DNA of 64,000 bases from Flavonifractor sp052065355 (lineage in GTDB: Bacteria > Bacillota > Clostridia > Oscillospirales > Oscillospiraceae), in contig NZ_JBQHUF010000014.1 of NCBI RefSeq assembly GCF_052065355.1, positions 35,361-99,360 on the forward strand, in the 5' to 3' direction. The position numbers were made by a program, and so were the translations under genes. Position 1 is the first letter of the stretch. Each line of letters opens with the position of its first letter. A model generated the notes under the pieces. That model saw only the letters and a list, made by a program, of their open reading frames with translations. It was not told where the DNA came from and ran no database searches. Positions 1-9,126 of this stretch are shown here, one piece after another.

Positions 1-2
1 AG

Positions 3-1763
3 ACCCTGGCCGCCCAGCTGTGCGCCGAGTTCAAGGAGTTTTTCCCCAACAACGCGGTGGAATACTTCGTGTCCTATTACGACTACTACCAGCCCGAGGC
101 CTATATCCCCCACACCGACACCTTTATTGAAAAGGATTCGGCGGTGAATGAGGAGATCGACCGGCTGCGTCTGGCGGCCACCGCCTCCCTGATGGAGCGG
201 CGGGACGTGATCGTGGTGTCCTCGGTGTCCTGCATCTACGGTCTGGGCGAGCCGGAGGACTTTGCCAAGATGATGGTCTCCCTGCGGGTGGGAGCCACCA
301 TGGAGCGGGACGAACTGCTGAAAAAGCTGGTGGACATCCGCTACGAGCGCAACGACATCGCCTTCGAGCGCAACATGTTCCGGGTCCGCGGAGACACAGT
401 GGAGATTTTCCCCGCCTACTGGAAGGATTCCGCCATCCGGGTGGAGTTTTTCGGGGACGAGATCGACCGGATCAGCGAGATCAACGTGGTCACCGGCGCC
501 CCCATCCGGCGGCTGAACACCATCCCCATCTGGCCCGCCACCCATTACGTCACCCCCAAGGAGAAGATGGACGCCGCCGTCCAGGAGATCTACAAGGAGC
601 TGGAGGAGCGGGTGGCCTTCTTCGAGAAGGAAAACAAACTCATTGAGGCCCAGCGTATCAAGCAGCGCACCATGTACGACGTGGAGATGATGCAGGAGCT
701 GGGCTACTGCACCGGCATTGAGAACTACTCCCGGGTGATCGAGGGCCGGCCCGCCGGGTCGCCCCCTCACACCCTGCTGGACTATTTCCCCAAGGATTTT
801 GTCCTGTTCATCGACGAGAGCCACGTGACCCTACCCCAGGTGCGGGCCATGTACAACGGCGACCGTGCCCGGAAGACCAGTCTGGTGGATTACGGCTTCC
901 GCCTCCCCTGCGCCTTCGACAACCGGCCCCTGAAATTTGAGGAGTTCCAGAAGCGGCTCAACCAGGTGGTGTACGTGTCCGCCACCCCCGGCGAGTACGA
1001 GCGGGAGCGCTCCGGTCAGATCGTGGAGCAGGTCATCCGCCCCACCGGCCTTCTGGACCCCAAGATCGAGGTGCGGCCGGTGGAGGGTCAGATCGACGAC
1101 CTGATCGGGGAGATCAACGAGCGCACCGCCCGGAAAGAGCGGGTGCTGGTCACCACCCTCACCAAAAAGATGGCGGAGGACCTCACCGCCTACCTCACCA
1201 ACGCCGGCATCAAGGTTCGCTACATGCACCACGATATCGACACCATCGAGCGGATGGAGATCATCCGGGACCTGCGGCTGGGCACTTTCGACGTGCTGGT
1301 GGGTATCAATCTGCTGCGTGAGGGTCTGGATCTGCCGGAGGTGTCCCTGGTGGCTATTCTGGACGCCGACAAGGAGGGCTTCCTCCGCTCTGAAACCTCT
1401 TTGATCCAGACCATCGGCCGGGCAGCCCGAAACGCCCAGGGTCTGGTGGTCATGTACGCTGACTCCATCACCCCCTCCATGCGCCGGGCCATCGACGAAA
1501 CTGAGCGCCGCCGCGCCAAACAGGACGCCTTCAACAAGGAGCACGGCATCGTACCCAAGACGGTCATCAAGTCTGTCCGGGACGTCATCGACCTGTCGGA
1601 GGACAAGGAGGAACTGCCTCACTCCAAGAAAGCCCTGTCCAAGAAGGAGAAGGAGGCCGCCATCGCCAAGCTGGAAAAAGAAATGCGGGAGGCCAGCAAG
1701 CGGCTGGAATTCGAGTACGCTGCCGTACTCCGGGACCGCATTATCGAGCTGCGGGGACAGTAA
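3..1763 (+). CDS. uvrB: UvrABC excinuclease subunit B, 5'-truncated by window edge
   Basis: DNA damage-verification helicase of nucleotide excision repair; it receives lesions from UvrA and recruits UvrC. The frame is open from base 3, so the true start lies outside the window; about 586 residues are visible against roughly 660-670 for the family, and the Walker A segment is missing. Seen: the tyrosine-rich beta-hairpin (SYYDYYQPEAYIP), the DESH box, YVSATPGEYE, the helicase VI region (QTIGRAARN) and a C-terminal UVR motif (EFEYAAVLRDRI) that contacts UvrC. A GTG at 57 is internal. uvrA follows at 3426 with two unrelated genes between. Confidence 0.97.
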   Translation, partial: TLAAQLCAEFKEFFPNNAVEYFVSYYDYYQPEAYIPHTDTFIEKDSAVNEEIDRLRLAATASLMERRDVIVVSSVSCIYGLGEPEDFAKMMVSLRVGATMERDELLKKLVDIRYERNDIAFERNMFRVRGDTVEIFPAYWKDSAIRVEFFGDEIDRISEINVVTGAPIRRLNTIPIWPATHYVTPKEKMDAAVQEIYKELEERVAFFEKENKLIEAQRIKQRTMYDVEMMQELGYCTGIENYSRVIEGRPAGSPPHTLLDYFPKDFVLFIDESHVTLPQVRAMYNGDRARKTSLVDYGFRLPCAFDNRPLKFEEFQKRLNQVVYVSATPGEYERERSGQIVEQVIRPTGLLDPKIEVRPVEGQIDDLIGEINERTARKERVLVTTLTKKMAEDLTAYLTNAGIKVRYMHHDIDTIERMEIIRDLRLGTFDVLVGINLLREGLDLPEVSLVAILDADKEGFLRSETSLIQTIGRAARNAQGLVVMYADSITPSMRRAIDETERRRAKQDAFNKEHGIVPKTVIKSVRDVIDLSEDKEELPHSKKALSKKEKEAAIAKLEKEMREASKRLEFEYAAVLRDRIIELRGQ

Positions 1764-1794
1764 AGCCGACGGAAGCGTTGAGGAGGAGTGCAGT

Positions 1795-2367
1795 ATGTTT
1801 CAGAAGGTGCGAAAAGTCCTGATGATCCTGCTGGCGGGGATGGTTCTGCTGTTCTCCATCCTCTATCTGATCCTGGGGCGTTTTTACTATCTGGAATATC
1901 AGGACACCATGTTTTCCCGCTCCACAGATGGGGAAAACACCGTCTACATCGCAAAGGTGGACGGAGCGGCCGCCGTTCTGACGGTGGAATCCGACGGCAC
2001 CGTCATCTACCGCTGGGGAGATACCGTCTATGGTCCCTATGCCCCGGGCGAGGAACCACCCGAAAGTCAGGACCCTCACGCCCCAACCGCCGGGGATATC
2101 CGCCGCTTTTCCGCCGCACCGGAGCCGGACCATCACCGGGGCGAACCCTGGCTCTGGGCCATCGGCACCCTTTTTGCCGCCATCGCCGGCCTGGGCATCT
2201 GGTTTTTCCACCCCTTCCTCCTGTGCCGGATGTCCTTCTGGGTGGAGGACCCGGAGGCCGTGGAGCCCACCCCGCAGGCACTGATATCACAGGCCATGGT
2301 CACCTTCACATTTTTTGTGATGTCTATTCCTTTTTATATTTTGGGCCTGCGCGTTTGGCCCATATAG
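1795..2367 (+). CDS. Hypothetical membrane protein
   Basis: 190-residue protein of unknown function. It has an N-terminal membrane segment (about residues 8-28), a soluble domain with a YRWGDTVYGPY stretch, then two more hydrophobic segments near residues 120-140 and 165-185. The ATG follows a strong AGGAGGAG ribosome site, 31 bases after uvrB, so it is probably co-transcribed. No family recognised. Confidence 0.7.
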   Translation: MFQKVRKVLMILLAGMVLLFSILYLILGRFYYLEYQDTMFSRSTDGENTVYIAKVDGAAAVLTVESDGTVIYRWGDTVYGPYAPGEEPPESQDPHAPTAGDIRRFSAAPEPDHHRGEPWLWAIGTLFAAIAGLGIWFFHPFLLCRMSFWVEDPEAVEPTPQALISQAMVTFTFFVMSIPFYILGLRVWPI

Positions 2368-2391
2368 ATTCTAACAAGCGAGGTTTTCCAC

Positions 2392-3402
2392 ATGAATTAC
2401 GTCACCTTAGGTAAAACTGGTCTCAAGGCCGCCGTCATTTCCTTCGGCGGCATTCCCATCCAGCGTGCCGACGCCGCCAACACGGTGGCAGTGGTGGACA
2501 AGCTGGAGGAGTGTGGCATCAACTATATTGACACCGCCCGGGGCTACACCGTGTCCGAGGAGTATCTGGGCACCGCTCTGGAAGGCCGCCGGGACAAGTT
2601 CATTCTGGCCACCAAGAGCATGGTCCGGGACAAGGAGGGCATGGCCAAAGACGTAGAGACCAGCCTGAAGAACCTGCGCACCGACTATATCGACATTTAT
2701 CAGCTCCACAATCTCCAGCAAAAGGACTTTGAAAAGGCCTTCGGTCCCGACGGTGCCTACGCCGCTCTGGAGGAGGCCAAGGCCGCTGGGAAGATCGGCC
2801 ACATCGGCGTCACCTGCCACAGCGCCGACGCCATGAAGATCCTGGTGGAGCAGTACGCCGACAAGATCGAGACCGTCATGTTCCCCTTTAACATCGTGGA
2901 GGATCAGGGCCGGGACACCCTGGCTCTGGCCCGGGAGAAGGGCATTGCCACCATCGCCATGAAGCCCATGGCCGGCGGCAATCTGGACGACTGGAAGCTG
3001 GCCCTGCGGTACATCGCCGCCTCCGGCGTCATCGATATCTCCATTCCCGGCATGGGTTCCCCCGAAGAGGTGGACCGCAACGCCGCGGTGGACCTGACCA
3101 CTCCTCTGTCCCAGGAGGAGATGGAGCAGTGCGCCGCCGTCCGCAGAGAGCTGGGCACCCAGTTCTGCCGCCGGTGCGGCTACTGCGCCCCCTGCTCCAC
3201 CGGCATCGACATCCCTCAGAATTTCCTGATGGCCAACTACGCACGCAAGTACGGGCTGGCCGACTGGGCCGTGGCCCGGTACAAGGCGCTGCAGTATCAC
3301 GCCGGCTCCTGCGTCCAGTGTGGCGCCTGCGAGAAGCGCTGCCCCTATAATCTGCCCATTCGCGATATGCTGGCCGACGTGGCCAAGCTGTTCGGTTATT
3401 GA
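2392..3402 (+). CDS. Aldo/keto reductase with C-terminal ferredoxin domain
   Basis: 336-residue NAD(P)H-dependent aldo/keto reductase fused to a [4Fe-4S] module. The (beta/alpha)8 barrel covers about residues 1-240 with the active-site Asp-Tyr pair in YIDTARGY, Lys in ATKS and His in YQLHN. The C-terminal part has two cysteine clusters (CRRCGYCAPC near 259 and CVQCGACEKRCP near 307), typical of the ferredoxin-type AKRs of anaerobes. Substrate unknown. It sits between a membrane protein and uvrA, with only 23 bases before uvrA. Confidence 0.9.
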   Translation: MNYVTLGKTGLKAAVISFGGIPIQRADAANTVAVVDKLEECGINYIDTARGYTVSEEYLGTALEGRRDKFILATKSMVRDKEGMAKDVETSLKNLRTDYIDIYQLHNLQQKDFEKAFGPDGAYAALEEAKAAGKIGHIGVTCHSADAMKILVEQYADKIETVMFPFNIVEDQGRDTLALAREKGIATIAMKPMAGGNLDDWKLALRYIAASGVIDISIPGMGSPEEVDRNAAVDLTTPLSQEEMEQCAAVRRELGTQFCRRCGYCAPCSTGIDIPQNFLMANYARKYGLADWAVARYKALQYHAGSCVQCGACEKRCPYNLPIRDMLADVAKLFGY

Positions 3403-3425
3403 TCGTTTAAAGGAGTTCCTCATTT

Positions 3426-6263
3426 ATGCTGGACCATATTTCCGTCAAAGGCGCACGGGCCAACAACTTAAAGAATATCGACGTGGACATTCCCCGGGAC
3501 AAGCTGGTGGTGCTCACCGGCCTGTCCGGCAGCGGCAAGTCCTCCTTGGCCTTTGACACCATCTATGCCGAAGGACAGCGCCGGTATGTGGAGTCCCTGT
3601 CCTCCTACGCCCGGATGTTTTTGGGGCAGATGGAGAAGCCCGACGTGGACTATATCGACGGTCTGTCCCCCGCCATCTCCATCGACCAGAAGACCACCTC
3701 CAAAAACCCCCGGTCCACCGTAGGCACCGTCACTGAGATCTACGACTACCTCCGTCTGCTGTGGGCTCGCGTAGGCACACCTCACTGCCCCAAGTGCGGC
3801 AAGGAGATCAAGCAGCAGACCATCGACCAGATCATCGACCAGGTGCTGGCCCTTCCGGAGGCCACCCGCATCCAGGTGATGGCGCCGGTGGTGCGGGGTA
3901 AGAAGGGCACCCATCAGAAGATCTTCGAGGACGCCCGGAAGTCCGGCTATGTCCGGGTTCGGGCGGACGGGTCCCTGTACGACCTCACCGAGGCCATTGA
4001 GCTGGACAAGAACAAGAAGCACAACATCGAGATCGTGGTGGACCGTCTGGTCATCAAGGAGGATATCGCCCGCCGCCTCACCGACAGCGTGGAGGTGGCC
4101 TCCAACCTGGCGGGCGGCCTGGTGGTCATCAACATCGTGGGCGAGGACCGGGACATTTTGTTCTCCCAGAACTACGCCTGCGAGGACTGCGGCATCTCCA
4201 TTGAGGAGCTCTCTCCCCGGATGTTTTCCTTCAACAACCCCTTCGGCGCCTGCCCCACCTGTACCGGCCTGGGCGCCCAACTGAAGGTGGACCCCGACCT
4301 CATCATCCCCAACAAGGAGCTGTCCATTCTGGATGGCGCCATCACCGCCTCCGGCTGGAACAACATCAAGGGGGACTCCATCTCCCGGATGTATTTTGAG
4401 GCCCTGTCCAAAAAATACGGCTTCAAGCTCACCACCCCGGTGAAGGACCTGCCGGAGGAGATCATGGACATTATCCTCTACGGCACCAAGGGAGAAAAGC
4501 TGAAGCTGACCTACGACCGCGCCAACGGCCACGGCACCCTGATGCAGCCCTTTGAGGGCATCATCAACAACCTGGAGCGCCGCTACAAGGAGACCCAGTC
4601 CGACGCCATGCGCCGGGACCTGGAGGACTGCATGAGTGAGCGGCCCTGCCCCGACTGCGGCGGCAAGCGGCTGCGGAAGGAGGCTCTGGCGGTCACCGTG
4701 GGAGGCCTCAACATCGACGAGTTCTGCCGCAAGTCGGTGACCGACGCCCTGGACTTCATCGACCATCTGGAGCTGTCGGAGCAGAAGATGCTCATTGCCG
4801 ACCGCATCCTGAAGGAGATCAAGAACCGTCTGGGTTTCCTCCAGAGCGTGGGTCTGCAATACCTGACCCTGAGCCGAGCGGCCGCCACCCTGTCGGGCGG
4901 CGAGAGCCAGCGCATCCGGCTGGCTACCCAGATCGGCTCCTCCCTGATGGGGGTGCTCTATATCCTGGACGAGCCCTCCATCGGCCTGCACCAGCGGGAC
5001 AACGACAAGCTGCTGGACACTCTGAAGCACCTGCGGGACCTGGGCAACACCCTGCTGGTGGTGGAACACGACGAGGATACCATGCGTCAGGCCGACTATA
5101 TCGTGGATATCGGACCGGGCGCCGGCGTCCACGGCGGTCAGGTGGTGGCCTGCGGCACCGCCGAAGAGGTGATGAACACCCCCGGCTCCATCACCGGCGA
5201 CTACCTGTCCGGCCGGAAGCAGATCCCCATCCCCACAGAGCGGCGGAAGGGCAACGGCCACTTCCTCACCGTCAAGGGAGCGGCGGAAAACAACCTGCGG
5301 AACGTGGACGTATCCATCCCTCTGGGCACCTTCACCTGCGTCACCGGCGTGTCCGGCAGCGGCAAATCCTCCCTGGTCAACGAGATCCTCTATAAGCGGC
5401 TGGCCGCCGACCTGAACCGGGCCAAGACACGGGCGGGCAAGCACGCCGCCATCGAGGGCGAGGAGTATCTGGACAAGGTCATCGACATCGACCAGTCCCC
5501 CATCGGCCGCACCCCCCGTTCCAACCCGGCCACCTATACGGGGCTGTTCAACGATATCAGGGACCTGTTTGCCTCCACCCCCGACGCCAAGGCCAGAGGC
5601 TACGGCCCCGGCCGGTTCTCCTTCAACGTCCGGGGCGGCCGGTGTGAGGCCTGCCAGGGCGACGGTCTGATCAAGATCGAGATGCACTTCCTGCCCGATA
5701 TCTACGTGCCCTGCGAGGTATGCAAGGGCAAGCGGTACAACCGGGAGACTCTGGAGGTGCGGTACAAGGGCAAGAACATCTACGAGGTGCTGGACATGAC
5801 GGTGGAGGAGGCCCTCCCCTTCTTCGAGCACCTGCCCAAGCTGTACAACAGGCTCCACACCCTCTATGAGGTGGGCCTGAGCTATGTGAAGCTGGGCCAG
5901 CCTTCCACGGAGCTGTCCGGCGGCGAGGCCCAGCGTGTGAAGCTGGCCACCGAGCTGGCCAAGCGCTCCACTGGCAAGACTATCTATATTCTGGACGAGC
6001 CTACCACCGGCCTGCACACCGCCGACGTCCACAAGCTCATTGAAGTGCTCCAGAAGCTGGTGGATGTGGGCAACACGGTGGTGGTCATCGAGCACAACCT
6101 GGATGTCATCAAAACCGCCGACCACATCATTGACCTGGGCCCCGAGGGCGGCTCCGGCGGCGGTACTATCGTGGCCACGGGCACTCCCGAGGAAGTGGCT
6201 GCCTGTCCGGAGAGCTATACCGGGCAATATCTGAAACGGATGCTGGAATCGAAAGGAGTTTGA
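3426..6263 (+). CDS. uvrA: UvrABC excinuclease subunit A
   Basis: 945-residue damage-recognition ATPase of nucleotide excision repair. It contains two ABC modules with Walker A GLSGSGKSS near residue 32 and GVSGSGKSS near 641, signatures LSGGESQR and LSGGEAQR, and Walker B ILDEPS and ILDEPT. Zinc modules are visible (CPKCG, CEDCG...CPTCTG, CPDCGG, CEACQG...CEVCKG). Length matches the family (about 940). The start follows AAAGGAG. It shares the neighbourhood with uvrB but is not directly adjacent. A large antisense frame across it is a codon-bias shadow. Confidence 0.98.
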   Translation: MLDHISVKGARANNLKNIDVDIPRDKLVVLTGLSGSGKSSLAFDTIYAEGQRRYVESLSSYARMFLGQMEKPDVDYIDGLSPAISIDQKTTSKNPRSTVGTVTEIYDYLRLLWARVGTPHCPKCGKEIKQQTIDQIIDQVLALPEATRIQVMAPVVRGKKGTHQKIFEDARKSGYVRVRADGSLYDLTEAIELDKNKKHNIEIVVDRLVIKEDIARRLTDSVEVASNLAGGLVVINIVGEDRDILFSQNYACEDCGISIEELSPRMFSFNNPFGACPTCTGLGAQLKVDPDLIIPNKELSILDGAITASGWNNIKGDSISRMYFEALSKKYGFKLTTPVKDLPEEIMDIILYGTKGEKLKLTYDRANGHGTLMQPFEGIINNLERRYKETQSDAMRRDLEDCMSERPCPDCGGKRLRKEALAVTVGGLNIDEFCRKSVTDALDFIDHLELSEQKMLIADRILKEIKNRLGFLQSVGLQYLTLSRAAATLSGGESQRIRLATQIGSSLMGVLYILDEPSIGLHQRDNDKLLDTLKHLRDLGNTLLVVEHDEDTMRQADYIVDIGPGAGVHGGQVVACGTAEEVMNTPGSITGDYLSGRKQIPIPTERRKGNGHFLTVKGAAENNLRNVDVSIPLGTFTCVTGVSGSGKSSLVNEILYKRLAADLNRAKTRAGKHAAIEGEEYLDKVIDIDQSPIGRTPRSNPATYTGLFNDIRDLFASTPDAKARGYGPGRFSFNVRGGRCEACQGDGLIKIEMHFLPDIYVPCEVCKGKRYNRETLEVRYKGKNIYEVLDMTVEEALPFFEHLPKLYNRLHTLYEVGLSYVKLGQPSTELSGGEAQRVKLATELAKRSTGKTIYILDEPTTGLHTADVHKLIEVLQKLVDVGNTVVVIEHNLDVIKTADHIIDLGPEGGSGGGTIVATGTPEEVAACPESYTGQYLKRMLESKGV

Positions 6264-6269
6264 ACGCAT

Positions 6270-6665
6270 ATGTCTCTCACTGTTGGATGCAAGGGTAAGG
6301 CGGAGACTGTGGTCACCGAGCAGAACACCGCCGCTGCCGTGGGCAGCGGCCTGGTGCCTGTGTTCGCCACCCCGTACATGATCGCCCTGATGGAAAACGC
6401 CGCCGTCAACGCCGTGCAGGCCCATCTGGAGGAGGGTCAGGGCACCGTGGGCACCAAGCTGGACGTCACTCACGACGCCGCCACCCCTGTGGGCATGAAG
6501 GTGTGGGCGGAGGCTGAGCTCACCGCTGTAGAGGGCAAGAAGCTCACCTTCTCCGTCAAGGCCTTTGACGAGGCCGGCGCCATCGGCGGCGGCACCCACG
6601 AGCGGTTTATCATCACCGTAGATCGCTTCCTGGCCAAGGCAGAAGCCAAAAAGGGAGGCAAGTGA
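6270..6665 (+). CDS. Thioesterase family protein (FlK-like hotdog fold)
   Basis: 131 residues, resembling the fluoroacetyl-CoA thioesterase-like hotdog family found widely in Firmicutes. Family-like features are the VTEQNTAAAVGSG opening, the MIALMENAAVNAV helix and the GTHERFII strand near the C terminus. The physiological acyl-CoA substrate is not known. It begins six bases after the uvrA stop; its ribosome site (AAAGGAG) overlaps the uvrA end, so it is likely co-transcribed. Confidence 0.85.
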   Translation: MSLTVGCKGKAETVVTEQNTAAAVGSGLVPVFATPYMIALMENAAVNAVQAHLEEGQGTVGTKLDVTHDAATPVGMKVWAEAELTAVEGKKLTFSVKAFDEAGAIGGGTHERFIITVDRFLAKAEAKKGGK

Positions 6666-6668
6666 GCC

Positions 6669-7142
6669 ATGTCTATTGAAGCCTGCCGGGCCTACCTGCG
6701 GGAGCGGGGCTACGAGGACCGCATCCGGGAGTTCGACGTGTCCAGCGCCACGGTAGAGCTGGCCGCCCAGGCGGTGGGCTGTGAGCCCGCCCACATCGCC
6801 AAGACCCTCTCCTTCGTCCACGAGGACGGGGCTATCCTGATCGTCTGCGCCGGAGACGCCAAGATCGACAACTCCAAGTTCAAGGCCCAGTTCCACCACA
6901 AGGCCACCATGCTCACCCCCGACCAGGTGGTGGAGTTCACCGGCCACACCATCGGCGGTGTGTGCCCCTTCGCCATTACCCATCCCAACGTTACCGCCTA
7001 TCTGGACGTATCCCTCCAGCGGTTCGATACCATCTATCCCGCCGCCGGCAACGCAGCCTCCGCGGTGAAGCTCAACTGCGACGAGCTGGCCCAGCTGGCC
7101 AATAGCGCCGGCTGGATCGATGTATGCAAGGACTGGCAGTAA
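6669..7142 (+). CDS. YbaK/EbsC family aminoacyl-tRNA deacylase
   Basis: 157-residue member of the YbaK/ProX trans-editing superfamily, which hydrolyses mischarged tRNAs such as Cys-tRNA(Pro). Seen: the AHIAKTLSF element with the conserved Lys, the central DNSKFK region and the GGVCPFAI strand. The gene begins three bases after the thioesterase stop, so the two are probably translationally coupled. The exact tRNA substrate cannot be told from sequence alone. Confidence 0.88.
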   Translation: MSIEACRAYLRERGYEDRIREFDVSSATVELAAQAVGCEPAHIAKTLSFVHEDGAILIVCAGDAKIDNSKFKAQFHHKATMLTPDQVVEFTGHTIGGVCPFAITHPNVTAYLDVSLQRFDTIYPAAGNAASAVKLNCDELAQLANSAGWIDVCKDWQ

Positions 7143-7176
7143 AACCTCCGGCCCACAAGAAAGGAAGGTCTGTTCC

Positions 7177-7764
7177 ATGCGAGACCGACTGAAAAATCTC
7201 AGCGTCAGCTTTGTACTGCTCTCCGTTCTCTATGTACTTCTGGGCGTGATCCTGCTGGTGTGGCCCACCACCGTCATGGATGTACTGTGCTACCTCACCG
7301 GCGGTATTCTGCTGTTCTACGGTGTGATCTCCATCGTCGGCTTCTGCCGGGAGGAGACGCGGACGGCGGGCAGCTTTCTCACCCTGCTGCTAGGCATCGT
7401 GGCCGCCGCCGTGGGCGCGGTGCTGTTGTTCCAGCCCTCCCTGTTTCAGAGCATCCTCACCGTCATTCTGGGCATCTATATCCTGATCGACGGACTGCTC
7501 AACCTGATGCGGGCTCTGGAGCTGCGGCGGATGGAGCACATGGGCTGGACGCTCTACCTGATCCTCTCCCTTATCACCGTGGTCCTGGGCCTGGTGGTGG
7601 TATTCCGTCCCATGCTGGCGGGCACCACGCTGGTGCGGCTCATCGGCATCTCTCTGCTCTACTCCGGCGCCGCCGACCTGTGGACCCTGTTCCAGCTCTC
7701 CCGCTGGACCAAGGAGTACCGCAAGATACACCCTGTCGAGGTGGACCCGGTGGATCCGGAATAA
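7177..7764 (+). CDS. HdeD/DUF308 family membrane protein
   Basis: 195 residues, almost wholly hydrophobic with about six membrane segments arranged as three helical hairpins, the pattern of DUF308/HdeD proteins. The ATG at 7177 is chosen because AAGGAAGG lies just upstream; an in-frame ATG at 7120 overlaps the preceding gene and lacks a site. Role unknown (HdeD is linked to acid stress in enterobacteria). It ends just before a strong bidirectional terminator. Confidence 0.82.
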   Translation: MRDRLKNLSVSFVLLSVLYVLLGVILLVWPTTVMDVLCYLTGGILLFYGVISIVGFCREETRTAGSFLTLLLGIVAAAVGAVLLFQPSLFQSILTVILGIYILIDGLLNLMRALELRRMEHMGWTLYLILSLITVVLGLVVVFRPMLAGTTLVRLIGISLLYSGAADLWTLFQLSRWTKEYRKIHPVEVDPVDPE

Positions 7765-7766
7765 TT

Positions 7767-7807
7767 AAAAAAGCTCCGCGGACCTGAACTGGTCCGCGGA
7801 GCTTTTT
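7767..7807. terminator. Bidirectional rho-independent terminator
   Basis: A 12-bp GC-rich stem (AGCTCCGCGGACC and its complement) with a six-base loop is flanked by A-rich and T-rich runs. It separates the converging HdeD-like gene and the ABC ATPase gene. Confidence 0.93.
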
Positions 7808-7814
7808 GATTCTC

Positions 7815-8936
7815 TTAGTAGAGCAGATTGAGCTCGGTCTCGGGGTTGAACAGATGGATCAGCTCCGGACGGAAGGTGAAGTTGATCTCAGTACCGTAGG
7901 GGATACCGGCGCGATGCTCCTCGGGCAGGTCCACGGTGGGCACCCGCAGCACCACATCTCTGCCCACGGCGCTGACGTGGAGGTAGACCTCGCTGCCCAT
8001 CATCTCGGACACGTCCACCTTGCTGGAGATGGTGTGGGAACCGGCGCTGGGAGCGAAGGAGATGTGCTCGGGACGGACGCCCACGGTCACAGCCATGTCG
8101 CCCACTTCCTTCTCGGTGAGGATGGCCTGAGCCTTGTCGGACAGCTCCATGGTGGCCTCGCCCACGGTGATCTGGTACTTGCCGCCCTGCTTGGACAGGG
8201 TGCCGTCAAAGAAGTTCATCTGGGGAGAGCCGATGAAGCCAGCCACAAACAGGTTGGCAGGACGGTCGAACACCTCCTGGGGGGTGCCGATCTGCTGGAT
8301 GAAGCCGTCCTTCATGATGACGATGCGGTCACCCAGGGTCATGGCCTCGGTCTGGTCGTGGGTCACGTAGATGAAGGTGGTGTTGATGCGCTGGCGCAGC
8401 TTGATGATCTCGGCACGCATCTGGTTACGCAGCTTGGCGTCCAGGTTGGACAGAGGTTCGTCCATCAGGAACACCTGGGGATCACGGACGATGGCGCGGC
8501 CGATGGCCACACGCTGCCGCTGGCCGCCGGACAGAGCCTTGGGCTTGCGGTCCAGGTACTGGGTGATGTCCAGGATGGCGGCGGCCTCCCGCACCTTCTT
8601 GTCGATCTCGTCCTTGGGCACCTTCCGCAGCTTCAGAGCAAAGGCCATGTTCTCATACACGGTCATGTGGGGATACAGGGCGTAGCTCTGGAACACCATG
8701 GCGATGTCCCGGTCCTTGGGCTCCACGTCGTTCATCCGCTTGCCGCCGATGATCAGGTCGCCCTCGGAGATGTCCTCCAGGCCGGCCACCATCCGCAGGG
8801 TGGTGGACTTGCCGCAGCCGGAGGGGCCTACCAGCACGATGAATTCCTTGTCCGCGATCTCCAGGTTGAAGTCGTGGACGGCGGTCACCTTGTTGTCATA
8901 GATCTTCTTGATACCCTTCAGAGATACCGTTGCCAT
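7815..8936 (-). CDS. Sugar ABC transporter ATP-binding protein (MsmK/UgpC type)
   Basis: ATPase of the CUT1 carbohydrate importer family. Seen: Walker A GPSGCGKST, Q-loop, signature LSGGQRQRVAIGRAI, Walker B VFLMDEPLSNLD, and a C-terminal TOBE/OB domain ending in PELIHLFNPET. The start at 8936 gives the family N terminus MATVSL; an in-frame TTG at 8957 preceded by GGAGG is an alternative. Last gene of the leftward amino-sugar operon, so it probably energises the two permeases at 11966-13764. Such ATPases are sometimes shared between importers. Confidence 0.93.
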   Translation of the reverse strand: MATVSLKGIKKIYDNKVTAVHDFNLEIADKEFIVLVGPSGCGKSTTLRMVAGLEDISEGDLIIGGKRMNDVEPKDRDIAMVFQSYALYPHMTVYENMAFALKLRKVPKDEIDKKVREAAAILDITQYLDRKPKALSGGQRQRVAIGRAIVRDPQVFLMDEPLSNLDAKLRNQMRAEIIKLRQRINTTFIYVTHDQTEAMTLGDRIVIMKDGFIQQIGTPQEVFDRPANLFVAGFIGSPQMNFFDGTLSKQGGKYQITVGEATMELSDKAQAILTEKEVGDMAVTVGVRPEHISFAPSAGSHTISSKVDVSEMMGSEVYLHVSAVGRDVVLRVPTVDLPEEHRAGIPYGTEINFTFRPELIHLFNPETELNLLY

Positions 8937-9126
8937 ATTCCTTGGCCGTAAGGGCAATGCCTCCGCAAATACCCTCTCGCCCGCCGGGGAGTGGTTACCC
9001 CGGGGACTTTACGGCAGGTCTCCACACTGCCGCACCGCCGGCCGGCGGTTTTTCCTCCTTTTTGACAGCTCCCCCGGCCCTATGGGAATGGAGTAGGGCC
9101 GGGAGGCCTGATTTGGGGGTCGTGCT
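8937..9126. other. Intergenic stretch between nagA and the ABC ATPase gene
   Basis: No gene is visible. On the minus strand, an inverted repeat (CCGGCCCTA arms, about 9073-9104) follows nagA but lacks a T-run, so it looks like a processing or attenuation hairpin rather than a full terminator. A second GC-rich palindrome (CCGCCGGCCGGCGG) lies near 9036-9051. Confidence 0.45.

Noticed and set aside
3468..7178. A 1236-codon minus-strand frame antisense to uvrA and the following genes
   Set aside because: Low-complexity, Gly/Val/His/Leu-rich composition typical of antisense frames in GC-rich genes; the plus strand holds clear UvrA, thioesterase and YbaK proteins.
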